Positions 32,675-40,875 of a stretch of DNA of 64,000 nt are shown piece by piece. The notes under the pieces were generated by a model, which searched no databases, was not told where the DNA came from, and saw only the letters and a program-made list of their open reading frames with translations. Every line of letters starts with the position of its first letter. Positions within the stretch are counted from its first letter, which is position 1. The DNA is from Streptomyces sp. HUAS MG91 (GTDB lineage: Bacteria; Actinomycetota; Actinomycetes; Streptomycetales; Streptomycetaceae): the NCBI RefSeq assembly GCF_040529335.1, contig NZ_CP159534.1:3844001-3908000 (forward strand). The letters are read 5' to 3'. Position numbers and translations under genes: made by a program.

Positions 32675-32703
32675 ATTTTAACGAAAACGACTCCCATTTT
32701 CAA
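32675..32703 (-). promoter_or_regulatory. Promoter with embedded Zur box for the rpmG2-rpmE2 operon
   Basis: On the minus strand: -35 TTGAAA (32703-32698), 17-bp spacer, -10 TAAAAT (32680-32675). The 21-bp imperfect palindrome TGAAAATG-n5-CGTTTTCG (32702-32682) fits the Zur box form TGAAAATG-n5-CATTTTCA with two mismatches and fills the promoter spacer, so zinc-loaded Zur would block polymerase. Transcript start predicted at 32668, the A of the L33 ATG. Confidence 0.88.
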
Positions 32704-32783
32704 TAGGTGCTTCCGCGACTCCTTGACCCCTGGTAACTTGCTGGCTCGACTCGTCGGTAACCGCAGTGACACTGGGGGACTTT

Positions 32784-33272
32784 GTGCACAGCAGGAACGT
32801 ACGGATCGCCGTCGGGGCCGCGGCCGCGGTGGCGGCGCTGGCCGTGAGCGGCTGCAGCGGCGGCGACGACGGCTCGGACCAGGGGGCCGCGGGACCCTCG
32901 TCGTCCGCGACGCCGGACGCGGGGTCGTCGGACAGCCCGTCCGGCTCCGGGTCCGGCTCGGGGTCCTCGAAGGACGCCGTGGGCATCTGGAGCGCGACCA
33001 CGGACGGCAAGCCGGTGGTGCTGGTGATCGGTGGGCAGCAGGTGACGCTGAGCACGGGCGACGGGCATCTGTGCACCGGCACCCTGGCCGGCAGGAAGAC
33101 GCTGAGCCTGCGGTGCGCGGACGGCGACACCGACCGCACCGCGGGCACGATCGAGTCCAGCGACGACTCGACGATGACGGTCGCGTGGAAGGCCGGGGCG
33201 CGGGACACCTTCAAGAAGTCGACGAACGGCCAGTTGCCGACGGACCTGCCGACCGGTCTGCCGACGGGCTGA
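32784..33272 (+). CDS. Small secreted lipoprotein, function unknown
   Basis: 162 residues from GTG 32784 (GGGGGAC just upstream); an alternative GTG is at 32766. Signal peptide with lipobox AVSGC, then a Ser/Gly/Asp-rich flexible linker (PSGSGSGSGSS), then a compact beta-rich domain of about 85 residues (AVGIWSATTDGKPVVLVIGG, LCTGTLAGRKTLSLRCADGD with two cysteines that may form a disulphide). The tail repeats LPTDLPTGLPTG. I do not recognise the family. Divergent from the Zur-controlled operon, with 115 bases between starts, so zinc-linked control is conceivable. Confidence 0.75.
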   Translation: MHSRNVRIAVGAAAAVAALAVSGCSGGDDGSDQGAAGPSSSATPDAGSSDSPSGSGSGSGSSKDAVGIWSATTDGKPVVLVIGGQQVTLSTGDGHLCTGTLAGRKTLSLRCADGDTDRTAGTIESSDDSTMTVAWKAGARDTFKKSTNGQLPTDLPTGLPTG

Positions 33273-33275
33273 GGG

Positions 33276-35438
33276 TCAGTCGTCCGGCCCGGGCTTGACC
33301 GACATGGGCGGCTCGTCGGTGTCCAGGGCCTCGGTCACCTCGTCCAGGGCCTCCAGGAGCAGGCCCCCGCCCCGGCGCACGACCCGGTCGGGGACGCCGT
33401 CGCCGTCCCAGGCGTCGAGGGCCTCGCGGACCGGTTTCCAGCGCGGGACGCGGCGTTCCCTGATGGCGCGGGCGCCGTCGCGGGTCGCCGTGCGCAGCGC
33501 CTCGGCCAGCTCCTCGGCTGCGGGCACCGGGGTGGCGTCGCGCTCCGGGAGGTGGGCCTCCATCAGCATCGCGACGCGGCCCAGGTGGTGCAGGGCGTGC
33601 GCGGCGTCATCGGCGGCCGCGCGGGACAGGCCGCGGTGGCGTACGGGTTCGGTCCTGGCCCGGGTGGCCGCCAGGTCCCAGGCGATGTGGGCGTCCCGGG
33701 CGGCCAGCAGGGCGGCGCGCACGTCGGGGCAGGACTTGCCCGCCGGGTGGGCGTAGTGGCCGACGACCGTGGCCGCGTACTCGCCGACCGCGATCAGCCG
33801 CTCGGCGAGCCGGTTGCGCAGCCGCGGGGTCTCCCAGGCCGGGTACAGGGCGTAGGAGAGCATCGCGAGGATCCCGCCGGCGAGGGTGAGCACGACGCGT
33901 TCGGGCACCGTCTGGTCCCAGGTCTGGCCGCCCATGCCGAGCAGGAAGACGACGTACGCGGAGACGCAGGCCTGCGCCGCGAGCTGTCCGGTGCGCATCA
34001 GCAGGTACATCAGGGCCGCGCACACGACGGCGAGCGCGGCGGAGGTCCAGGTGCCCGGGTGGGCGAGCTGGACGACGGCCGTCGCCACGGTCACGCCGAC
34101 GAGGGTGCCGCCGAACCGGGCGACCGCGCGCGAGTACGTCTGCGAGAAGTCGGGGCGCATCACCATGACGGCCGCCATCGGGGCCCAGTAGCCGTGGCCG
34201 AACGGCAGGGCGTTGCCGATCAGGTAGCCGACCACCGCGACGGCGCTCACGCGGGTGGCGTGACGCAGGATCGGTGAGCCGGGGCGGGCCTCCTTCCTGA
34301 TGGCCCGTACGGCGGTGGGGACCAGCTTCAGGAGGGTGGGGCGGGGCAGGGCCGGCGGCGGCTCGGCGACGGGTCCCGGAGCGGTGGTGCCGCGCGCGCC
34401 GAGGTGGCCGGGCAGCCGGGCCGGGAGCCGGTGCCAGAGGGGTTCCACCGGGTCGACCTCGCCCGCGGTCTCCAGTACGTCCCTCAGGAGCGAGCCGAGC
34501 CGGGTGGCCGCGCGGTGCGGCGGTCCGGCCAGGATGGCGCCGGTGTCGGGGGTGCGCAGGGCGGCGACGGCCGGGGCCGGGACGCGGACCGGGGCGCCGG
34601 TACGGATGGCGCGGGCCGCGGCGTCGAGGATCGATCCGGCGGCGGCGAGGAGTTCGCGGACCCGGTCGCGCTCGACGCCCTCCTCGGGAACGCCGACGGC
34701 CGGGTCGGCGAGGGAGGCGAGGACCGGGCGGATCCGCTCGGCCAGGCCCCGGGCGCCGTGCAGCTGGGCGGGGCGGTTGCGGGCCTGGCGCGGGGTGAGC
34801 GCGGCGGCGCTGCGCGCGAGCATCAGCGGCTGCGGGTCGAACGGCGCGAGCGGGTCGTGGCGCAGCCGGCGCGCGTAGTCGGCCTCGGCGGCGAGCGCGT
34901 CGGCCAGCGCGTCGCGGTGCGCTCCCCAGCGGCGTACGGGGAAGAGGACCACCAGGGTGGCCTGGACGAGGCCGCCGAAGACCATCATCGCGGCGTGCCC
35001 GGCGGCCTCGCCGATCGAGGTCGGCAGGGTGATGGTGACCAGCATCATCGCCACGTTGGAGGAGGCGATGATGCCGATGGTCGGGCCCGCCGCCCAGCCC
35101 AGGCCCGCCAGGAACGTCCACAGCGCCAGCAGCGGCACGAACAGGAACAGGTGGGAGCCGGTGAGGTAGCCGAGGAACGTGGAGATGCCGAGGCTGGTGC
35201 CGGAGGCGATGGCCAGCTCGGGGCGGGGCCGCCAGCTGCGCTGGAACGTGGCGATCGCGGCCTGGAACGCGCCGAACGCCGAGCCCGCCGCCACCGCGGG
35301 CCCGAACGCCGCCAGGCTGATGGCGACGACGATCGCGAGCCCCGCGGCGCCGCGCAGGGCGATCAGGGGTTCCAGTCGTTTCCGCTCGACGGTCAGCCCC
35401 GAGCGGGTGGTGTCCTTCAGCGCCCGGAACCAGCTCAT
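33276..35438 (-). CDS. FUSC family integral membrane protein (aromatic acid exporter-like)
   Basis: 720 residues from ATG 35438; the open frame continues upstream without family similarity. Two bundles of membrane helices (about residues 25-160 and 390-530) alternate with cytoplasmic helical regions, the FUSC/YccS/AaeB plan; the second bundle has GHGYWAPMAAVMVMRPDFSQ then TYSRAVARFGGTLVG, a strong FUSC signature. Relatives export aromatic carboxylic acids. There is no ribosome site; TATTGT ends six bases before the ATG, suggesting a leaderless mRNA. Stops three bases from the convergent lipoprotein gene. Confidence 0.87.
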   Translation of the reverse strand: MSWFRALKDTTRSGLTVERKRLEPLIALRGAAGLAIVVAISLAAFGPAVAAGSAFGAFQAAIATFQRSWRPRPELAIASGTSLGISTFLGYLTGSHLFLFVPLLALWTFLAGLGWAAGPTIGIIASSNVAMMLVTITLPTSIGEAAGHAAMMVFGGLVQATLVVLFPVRRWGAHRDALADALAAEADYARRLRHDPLAPFDPQPLMLARSAAALTPRQARNRPAQLHGARGLAERIRPVLASLADPAVGVPEEGVERDRVRELLAAAGSILDAAARAIRTGAPVRVPAPAVAALRTPDTGAILAGPPHRAATRLGSLLRDVLETAGEVDPVEPLWHRLPARLPGHLGARGTTAPGPVAEPPPALPRPTLLKLVPTAVRAIRKEARPGSPILRHATRVSAVAVVGYLIGNALPFGHGYWAPMAAVMVMRPDFSQTYSRAVARFGGTLVGVTVATAVVQLAHPGTWTSAALAVVCAALMYLLMRTGQLAAQACVSAYVVFLLGMGGQTWDQTVPERVVLTLAGGILAMLSYALYPAWETPRLRNRLAERLIAVGEYAATVVGHYAHPAGKSCPDVRAALLAARDAHIAWDLAATRARTEPVRHRGLSRAAADDAAHALHHLGRVAMLMEAHLPERDATPVPAAEELAEALRTATRDGARAIRERRVPRWKPVREALDAWDGDGVPDRVVRRGGGLLLEALDEVTEALDTDEPPMSVKPGPDD

Positions 35439-35444
35439 ATCGCC

Positions 35445-35450
35445 ACAATA
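35445..35450 (-). promoter_or_regulatory. -10 box for leaderless FUSC transcript
   Basis: On the minus strand TATTGT (35450-35445) lies six bases before the ATG at 35438, so the transcript would start at the A of the ATG. The -35 region is not consensus-like. Confidence 0.4.
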
Positions 35451-35485
35451 CGGGCAATCGGTCCCGGGAAGTCGGCGGGCCCCCG

Positions 35486-35866
35486 TCAGCCGCGCTCGTC
35501 GCGGAGCACCAGGGCGAGCAGCCCCGGGAAGCGCGCGTCGAACTCCTCGCGGCGCAGCCGGTTCAGCCGGCGGGCGCCCGCGTCCTTCTGCTCCAGCAGG
35601 CCCGCCTCGCGCAGCACGGCGAAGTGGCGGCTGAGAGTGGCCTTGGTGACCGGCACGTCGAAGGTGCCGCAGGTCCGCTCCCAGGGGCCGGACGCGGCGA
35701 GCTCGCGCACGAGGGTGCGGCGGACCGGGTCGGCCAGGGCGAGCAGGGCGGCTTCCAGGGTGACGTCCCGGGGGTGGATGTGGGCGGGAGCGGCGCGATG
35801 GCCCGTCCCGGCGGTGACCTTGCCCGTCGCGTCCGTCACGCCCGTCGCGTCCTCGGTGGCCGTCAT
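35486..35866 (-). CDS. ArsR-family helix-turn-helix regulator
   Basis: 126 residues. The winged helix covers residues 35-115: LEAALLALADPVRRTLVREL, then VTKATLSRHFAVLREAGLLEQ with the recognition helix, and a short wing DAGARRLNRLRREEF. No cysteine cluster typical of metal-sensing ArsR is present (one Cys only), so it probably responds to an organic signal or redox state. Divergent from an oxidoreductase gene with a 110-base gap that contains a 24-bp palindrome matching a dimeric operator. Confidence 0.88.
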   Translation of the reverse strand: MTATEDATGVTDATGKVTAGTGHRAAPAHIHPRDVTLEAALLALADPVRRTLVRELAASGPWERTCGTFDVPVTKATLSRHFAVLREAGLLEQKDAGARRLNRLRREEFDARFPGLLALVLRDERG

Positions 35867-35889
35867 GGTGTGCGCTCCCGATCTTGCGG

Positions 35890-35947
35890 AGTGTTCGACG
35901 CCGTGCGTACACTCACGACATCCAGTGTTCGTCGTACGTCGAACACT
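35890..35947. promoter_or_regulatory. Operator of the ArsR regulator
   Basis: AGTGTTCG-n8-CGAACACT at 35924-35947 is a 24-bp palindrome with a single mismatched pair; its centre is CGTACG. A second half-site, AGTGTTCGACG, is at 35890-35900. Both lie between the divergent arsR-like and Gfo/Idh/MocA genes. Confidence 0.75.
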
Positions 35948-35976
35948 CTATCCGTTGTCCGCTGAAGGAGTCAGCC

Positions 35977-37068
35977 GTGCCGTCGTCCTCTCGGTCCCCC
36001 ATCGGCGTGGGCATCGTCGGTCTCTCCGCCCGGCGCGGCTGGGCCTCCCACGCCCATCTGCCCGCACTGCGGCTGCTCGACGGCTTCGAGGTGCGGGCGC
36101 TCTCCGCGAGCAGCGCCGAGTCCGCGCGGCAGGCCGCCGAGAAGCACGGGGTGGCACGGGCCTACGGCAGCGCGGCGGAGCTGGCCGCGGCCGACGAGGT
36201 CGACCTCGTCGTGGTCACCGTGAAGGTGCCGGACCACCGGGAGATCGTCCGGGCCGCGCTCGGGGCCGGGAAGGCGGTGCTCTCCGAGTGGCCGCTGGGC
36301 ACCGGCCCCGCCGAGGCCGAGGAGCTGGCGTCGCTCGCCGCCGGGCGCGGGCTGCGCACCTTCACCGGGCTCCAGGCGCGCTCGGCGCCGCTGGTGCGGC
36401 ATCTGCGCGACCTGATCGCGGACGGTTACGTCGGCGAGGTGCTCTCCACCAGCATGGTGGCCTCCGCGCGGGGCTGGGGGGCGTCGGTCCACGAGGGCGG
36501 GGCCTATCTGCTCGACCGTGCCTCGGGGGCGAACATGCTGACGATCCCGTTCGGGCACACCCTCGACGCGCTGACCGCGGTGCTCGGTGACGTCGAGGAG
36601 GTCAGCGCGGTGACCGCCACGCGGCGCCGGACGGTCGAGGGCCCGGCCGGGGAGATCCACCGGCCGGACGTCGCCGACCAGGTGGTGCTGGGCGGGGTGC
36701 TGTCCTCCGGGGCGGTGGCCTCGGTGCACTTCCGGGGCGGTCTGTCGCGCGGGACGAACTTCCGCTGGGAGATCAACGGTACGGAGGGCGATCTCGTCGT
36801 CACCGGTGACCACGGGCACCTCCAGATGGGCGAGTACACCCTCGCCGGGGCTCGCGGCGCGGACACCGCGCTGGCGCCGCTCACCGTTCCCGAGCACTAC
36901 TTCGACCCCGCGCTGGAGACGCTGCGCGGCACCGACGCGTACAACGTCGGGGCGGCCTATGCGCAGATCCGGCGCGACCTGGTGGACGGTACCCATGGGG
37001 CCCCGGACTTCGCCCACGCGGCCCGCCATCACCGCCTCCTGCACCGGATCGAGCGCGCGGCCGCCTGA
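35977..37068 (+). CDS. Gfo/Idh/MocA family oxidoreductase
   Basis: 363 residues from GTG 35977 (AAGGAG seven bases upstream). The N-terminal Rossmann fold begins GVGIVGLSARRGW, an altered dinucleotide motif in which the third Gly region reads SARRG; a conserved second motif, EWPLGTGPAEAEEL, replaces the usual EKP. The C-terminal half is the GFO_IDH_MocA substrate barrel. This subfamily (GalX/Gal80-like) is common in fungi and actinobacteria and its substrate is unclear. Divergently transcribed from an ArsR-family repressor, likely its regulator. Confidence 0.88.
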   Translation: MPSSSRSPIGVGIVGLSARRGWASHAHLPALRLLDGFEVRALSASSAESARQAAEKHGVARAYGSAAELAAADEVDLVVVTVKVPDHREIVRAALGAGKAVLSEWPLGTGPAEAEELASLAAGRGLRTFTGLQARSAPLVRHLRDLIADGYVGEVLSTSMVASARGWGASVHEGGAYLLDRASGANMLTIPFGHTLDALTAVLGDVEEVSAVTATRRRTVEGPAGEIHRPDVADQVVLGGVLSSGAVASVHFRGGLSRGTNFRWEINGTEGDLVVTGDHGHLQMGEYTLAGARGADTALAPLTVPEHYFDPALETLRGTDAYNVGAAYAQIRRDLVDGTHGAPDFAHAARHHRLLHRIERAAA

Positions 37069-37087
37069 CCGTCGCCGGGTGCGCGTC

Positions 37088-37120
37088 GCGCCCCTGAAGG
37101 CCGCAGGCCTTCAGGGGCGC
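37088..37120. terminator. Hairpin terminator fused to dispersed repeat
   Basis: Perfect 15-bp stem (37088-37102 with 37106-37120, core GCGCCCCTGAAGGCC) with loop GCA, between the convergent ends of the oxidoreductase and DUF2786 genes. Its right arm is the start of the dispersed repeat, copy B. Confidence 0.8.
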
Positions 37121-37175
37121 GGGGAACTGCGCGAGAAGAGGCCACCGGCCCGCGGACGAACGACAACCCAAGGGC
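37111..37175 (+). repeat. Dispersed intergenic Streptomyces repeat, copy B
   Basis: 65 bases beginning TCAGGGGCGCGGGGAACTGC, 58 of 65 identical to copy A (22461-22527, opposite strand). Occupies a convergent intergenic gap, immediately after a hairpin. Confidence 0.75.
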
Positions 37176-37196
37176 GCGGGCCGGCCGACGTACGGC

Positions 37197-38336
37197 TCAG
37201 GCCCGCGAGGAATCCGGCAGCGCCGGATCGTCGGGGCGGAGCCGGGCCCGATCGGCCGCGGCACCCCCTTCGTCCCACCCCGCCCCGTCGGACACCCCGC
37301 GAACCCGGGTCACCACGGTCTCCGGAAACATCTCCTCGGCCCGCCCCGCGACAGCGACGTCCCGCGCCACGAGCACCGGCAGAAGCTCCCCCTCCCCACC
37401 GGCCACCTCCCCGGCGACGGCGGCCAGCCGATCCCCGATGCGCTGCGCGTACGCCGCCAGAAACGACTGCCGGAACGTCTTCGTACGCCGCCTCCCCCCG
37501 GCCCGCTGCCCGGCCTCGGCCCGCGTCATCGCCCGGTCGGCCTGCACGAGCAGCGACGTGTACAGCAGCTCCACGACCTCCAGATCGGCTTCGAACCCGA
37601 CCACGGTGGAGAACCCGAACGCGCTGTTCCACACGGCCCGGCACCGGTTCGCCCCCGCCACCGCGTCGAGCAGCACCGCCTTCGCGGTCTCGTAGGGCGC
37701 GTCGACACCGATCCGGCACGCGCCCGGGGTGTCCTTGGCGTGCGTACGGGCGGCGAGCAGGGCGTCGTCGACCGAGTGCCGCGCCATCAGTTCCTGCGCC
37801 TTGGCGGTGAGCGCCTCGGCCTCCGGCGGATAGCCGGTGGCCTCCGCCTTGGCCAGCAGGGCCCGGATCCGGGCGAGCGTGCGCGGCTCACCGGCGACGG
37901 GCACGGTGACGGCCGCGCCCGGCACCGGGCCGACCGGTTCGATCGCGGGGAGCCGCAGCAGCAGCCGGTACAGCTCCAGGGCCGCGGTCGCGGCGGAGAA
38001 ACGGTCCTGGCGCCCGCCCTCGTCCGGCTCGGGCAACTCTGCGAGCTGGCCCGCCCAGCGCGCCGGAAGCGTGTCGTAGCGCCGCGTCTCGGCCCGGATC
38101 AGCCGGACGGCGAGCGCCATGTGCTCGGCGCCGAGCCCTTCGTCCCGTACGACCATGCGCAGCACATCGGCGGGCTGCCACCCCCGCTCCCAAGCACGGC
38201 GCACGAACTCGCGCCCGCGCTGGGCGAGTTCGGCGTCGGCGGCCGGGTCGGCGGCGAGCAGGGACGCGCCGAGGTCCAGGTCGCCCGTGTCGTACAGGGC
38301 GGCCGCGAAGGCCCGTTCGACGGTGCTGTCGCTCAT
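37197..38336 (-). CDS. DUF2786 domain protein
   Basis: 379 residues from ATG 38336; the open frame upstream shows no similarity. The DUF2786 motif is in the middle: RIRALLAKAEATGYPPEAEA then LTAKAQELMARHSVD, a short helical zinc-ribbon-like segment found in phage and bacterial proteins, followed by the associated C-terminal domain (VLLDAVAGANRCRAVWN, ELLYTSLLVQADRAM, RTKTFRQSFLAAYAQRI). No enzymatic activity is known. The 280 bases upstream, up to the divergent DoxX gene, should carry its promoter. Confidence 0.85.
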   Translation of the reverse strand: MSDSTVERAFAAALYDTGDLDLGASLLAADPAADAELAQRGREFVRRAWERGWQPADVLRMVVRDEGLGAEHMALAVRLIRAETRRYDTLPARWAGQLAELPEPDEGGRQDRFSAATAALELYRLLLRLPAIEPVGPVPGAAVTVPVAGEPRTLARIRALLAKAEATGYPPEAEALTAKAQELMARHSVDDALLAARTHAKDTPGACRIGVDAPYETAKAVLLDAVAGANRCRAVWNSAFGFSTVVGFEADLEVVELLYTSLLVQADRAMTRAEAGQRAGGRRRTKTFRQSFLAAYAQRIGDRLAAVAGEVAGGEGELLPVLVARDVAVAGRAEEMFPETVVTRVRGVSDGAGWDEGGAAADRARLRPDDPALPDSSRA

Positions 38337-38616
38337 CGCGGGTTCGCCTCGTCCCGGGCGGCGCGAGCGCCGGCGGCGGGCCGGACGGTCCGGGTGACGA
38401 CGGGTACGGCAGGTCCGGAGGTGGTTGCCTCCGTGTGCCCGACTGACATGAAAGTGCCTCCTTATGCGCAGCCGTCCGCGCCGAGACGATGGTCTCAGTG
38501 ATCGCGAGGTCGCACGGCGCCCGGCCCCGCGCCGCGGTGATGTCACACGCGGGGACGCTGTCTCGTCCATGGGATCGCAGACGAACCCGACGCACCCGAC
38601 GCACAAGGAGCGGACG

Positions 38617-39000
38617 ATGAACCTCGCACTGTGGATCACCGCGGGCCTGCTGGCCGCGGTCGCGCTGACCGGCGGTGTCACCAAGGCGTTCGTACCGAAG
38701 GAGAAGATCGCCGCGGCGCACGGCGGCGGCTGGACGGCCGGGGTCGGCGCCGGTTTCGTGAAGGGCCTCGGCGTTCTGGAGCTGCTGGCCGCGGCCGGAC
38801 TGGTCCTGCCCGCCGCGCTCGGCGTCGCGCCGGTCCTGGTACCGGTGACGGCCGCCTGCTGGATCGCCCTGATGATCGGCGCGATGATCACGCACGGGCG
38901 GCTCGGCGAGTACCCGCTCGTCGCGCTGAACGTCGTCTATCTCGCCCTCGCGGCCTTCGTCGCCTGGGGCAGGTTCGGTCCCGGGTCCTTCACGGGCTGA
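38617..39000 (+). CDS. DoxX-like membrane protein
   Basis: 127 residues from ATG 38617 (AAGGAG seven bases upstream). Four hydrophobic segments with the DoxX_2 layout: LWITAGLLAAVALTGGVTKAF, then GFVKGLGVLELLAAAGLVLP, VLVPVTAACWIALMIGAMI and YPLVALNVVYLALAAFVAW. Related mycobacterial proteins help a superoxide dismutase/oxidoreductase complex, but many family members are uncharacterised. Transcribed alone; a degenerate copy of the dispersed repeat follows it. Confidence 0.85.
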   Translation: MNLALWITAGLLAAVALTGGVTKAFVPKEKIAAAHGGGWTAGVGAGFVKGLGVLELLAAAGLVLPAALGVAPVLVPVTAACWIALMIGAMITHGRLGEYPLVALNVVYLALAAFVAWGRFGPGSFTG

Positions 39001-39087
39001 GCCGGGGCGGGCATGATCGTGCGCGTGTTCCTGGCGGACGGCGGCGGACCCGCCGGGCGGCTCCTGGTGGCGCGTTTCGTGCGGCGG

Positions 39088-39120
39088 GGGCCCGGGGAAC
39101 CGCGCGACCGGCCACGACGA
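39088..39120 (+). repeat. Degenerate fragment of the dispersed repeat
   Basis: CGGGGAACCGCGCGACCGGCC with CACGACGA following resembles the core of copies A and B (CGGGGAACTGCGCGA) and common Streptomyces versions of it. It lies after the DoxX gene, ahead of the polymerase gene. Confidence 0.4.
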
Positions 39121-39166
39121 GAGCGGCGGACGCCCGCTGTCAGTGCTGGATGTGACACTCGGCGAC

Positions 39167-40855
39167 ATGACCGAACGCTGGGCCCTGGCCCCCACCGAGC
39201 ACGGCGGCGCCGCCATCGCGCCGCTGGGCCCGGACGGCCGCCCCACGGCCCCGGTCACCCACGAACCCGACCTGGCGGAAGCCGTCCGCAGCAGGCCGGA
39301 GGCCACCCGCTGGGTCTGGCGCGACACCCACTCCGTCCACCCCCGCCTCCTCGCGGCCGGAGTCCGGGTCGACCGCTGCTACGACATCGAGGCCGCCGAG
39401 ACCCTGCTCCTCGCCCACGAGGGCAGACACGGCGAACCCCGCTCGGCGGCCGCGGCCCTGGCCCGGCTGCGCGGCGGCCCGGTACCGCCCGACCCGCCGC
39501 CGCGCACGGCGGCCCCCGGCTCCCAGTCGTCCCTGTTCGAGCCCCGCCCACCCGTCGACGTGTCCCTCGCCGACCTCCTCGACGTCTACGCCGATCAGCA
39601 GCGCCGCCACGCCACGACCGCCCACCCGGACCGCCTGCGCCTGCTGACGGCGTCCGAGTCCGCGGGCATGCTGGTCGCCGCCGAGATGCACGCGGCGGGC
39701 CTGCCGTGGCGCGCGGACGTGCACCGGGCCCTGCTCACCGAACTGCTCGGCGAGCGCTACGCGGGCGGCGGCGAACCGCGCCGGCTGGCCGAGCTGGCGG
39801 ACGAGGTGTCGGCGGCGTTCGGCAGACGGGTGCGCCCGGATCTGCCCGCGGACGTGGTGAAGGCGTTCGCGCAGGCCGGCATCAAGCTGACGTCGACCCG
39901 CCGCTGGGAGATCGAGGGCATCGACCACCCGGCCGTGAAGCCGCTGATCGCGTACAAGAAGCTGTACCGGATCTACACCGCGCACGGCTGGTCCTGGCTC
40001 CAGGACTGGGTCAGGGACGGCCGGTTCAGACCCGAGTACCTGCCGGGCGGCACGGTCTCGGGCCGCTGGACGACGAACGGCGGGGGCGCGCTGCAGATCC
40101 CCAAAGTGGTGCGCCGCGCGGTGATCGCCGACCCCGGCTGGCGGCTGGTCGTCGCGGACGCGGCCCAGATGGAGCCGCGGGTGCTCGCCGCGATCTCCCG
40201 CGACCCGGCGTTCATGGAGGTCGCGGGCCAGGACGGCGACCTGTACCAGTCGGTCTCGGACCGGGCGTTCTCCGGCGACCGCGGCCAGGCCAAGCTGGCG
40301 GTGCTCGGCGCCATATACGGCCAGACCTCGGGCGACGGCCTGAAGAACCTGGCGCTGCTGCGCCGCCGCTTCCCGCGCGCGGTGGCCTACGTGGACGAGG
40401 CGGCCCGGGCCGGCGAGGAGGGCCGCCTGGTGCGCACCTGGCTGGGCCGCACCTGCCCGCCGGCGGTGAACGCGGCGGACCAGGAGGAGGCCGGCATCCC
40501 CCAGGACGACCCGGACGACCCGGCGTCGGGGCCCCCGTCGACGTACGGCTACACGTCCTCGAACTCCCGGGCGCGCGGCCGCTTCACCCGCAACTTCGTG
40601 GTGCAGGGCAGCGCCGCCGACTGGGCGCTGCTGATGCTGGCCGCGCTGCGCCGCGAGCTCGACGGCATGGCGGCCGAGCTGGTGTTCTTCCAGCACGACG
40701 AGGTGATCGTGCACTGCCCGCGGGACGAGGCCGACCGGGTCGCGGAAGCGATCCGGTCGGCCTCGGACCTGGCGGGCCGCCTGACGTTCGGGCGGACGCC
40801 GGTGCGGTTCCCGTTCGCGGTGGCGTCGGTGGAGTGCTACGCCGACGCGAAATGA
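39167..40855 (+). CDS. DNA polymerase I-like protein (family A, no 5' nuclease)
   Basis: 562 residues from ATG 39167; GTG 39143 is an alternative and neither has a good ribosome site. It corresponds to the Klenow part of Pol I: a poorly conserved exonuclease-like region (1-160) without a recognisable DxE motif, then fingers/palm. Motif A is DAAQMEPR at 331-338 (canonical DYSQIELR), so the metal-binding Asp and steric-gate Glu remain while the Tyr and Ser are replaced; motif B is KLAVLGAIYG (Lys376, Tyr384); motif C is FFQHDEVIV. From memory it matches the second Pol I-like enzyme of Streptomyces (SCO3434), linked to DNA damage. Confidence 0.88.
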   Translation: MTERWALAPTEHGGAAIAPLGPDGRPTAPVTHEPDLAEAVRSRPEATRWVWRDTHSVHPRLLAAGVRVDRCYDIEAAETLLLAHEGRHGEPRSAAAALARLRGGPVPPDPPPRTAAPGSQSSLFEPRPPVDVSLADLLDVYADQQRRHATTAHPDRLRLLTASESAGMLVAAEMHAAGLPWRADVHRALLTELLGERYAGGGEPRRLAELADEVSAAFGRRVRPDLPADVVKAFAQAGIKLTSTRRWEIEGIDHPAVKPLIAYKKLYRIYTAHGWSWLQDWVRDGRFRPEYLPGGTVSGRWTTNGGGALQIPKVVRRAVIADPGWRLVVADAAQMEPRVLAAISRDPAFMEVAGQDGDLYQSVSDRAFSGDRGQAKLAVLGAIYGQTSGDGLKNLALLRRRFPRAVAYVDEAARAGEEGRLVRTWLGRTCPPAVNAADQEEAGIPQDDPDDPASGPPSTYGYTSSNSRARGRFTRNFVVQGSAADWALLMLAALRRELDGMAAELVFFQHDEVIVHCPRDEADRVAEAIRSASDLAGRLTFGRTPVRFPFAVASVECYADAK

Positions 40856-40875
40856 CCGGCGCCCCGCACGAGCCG

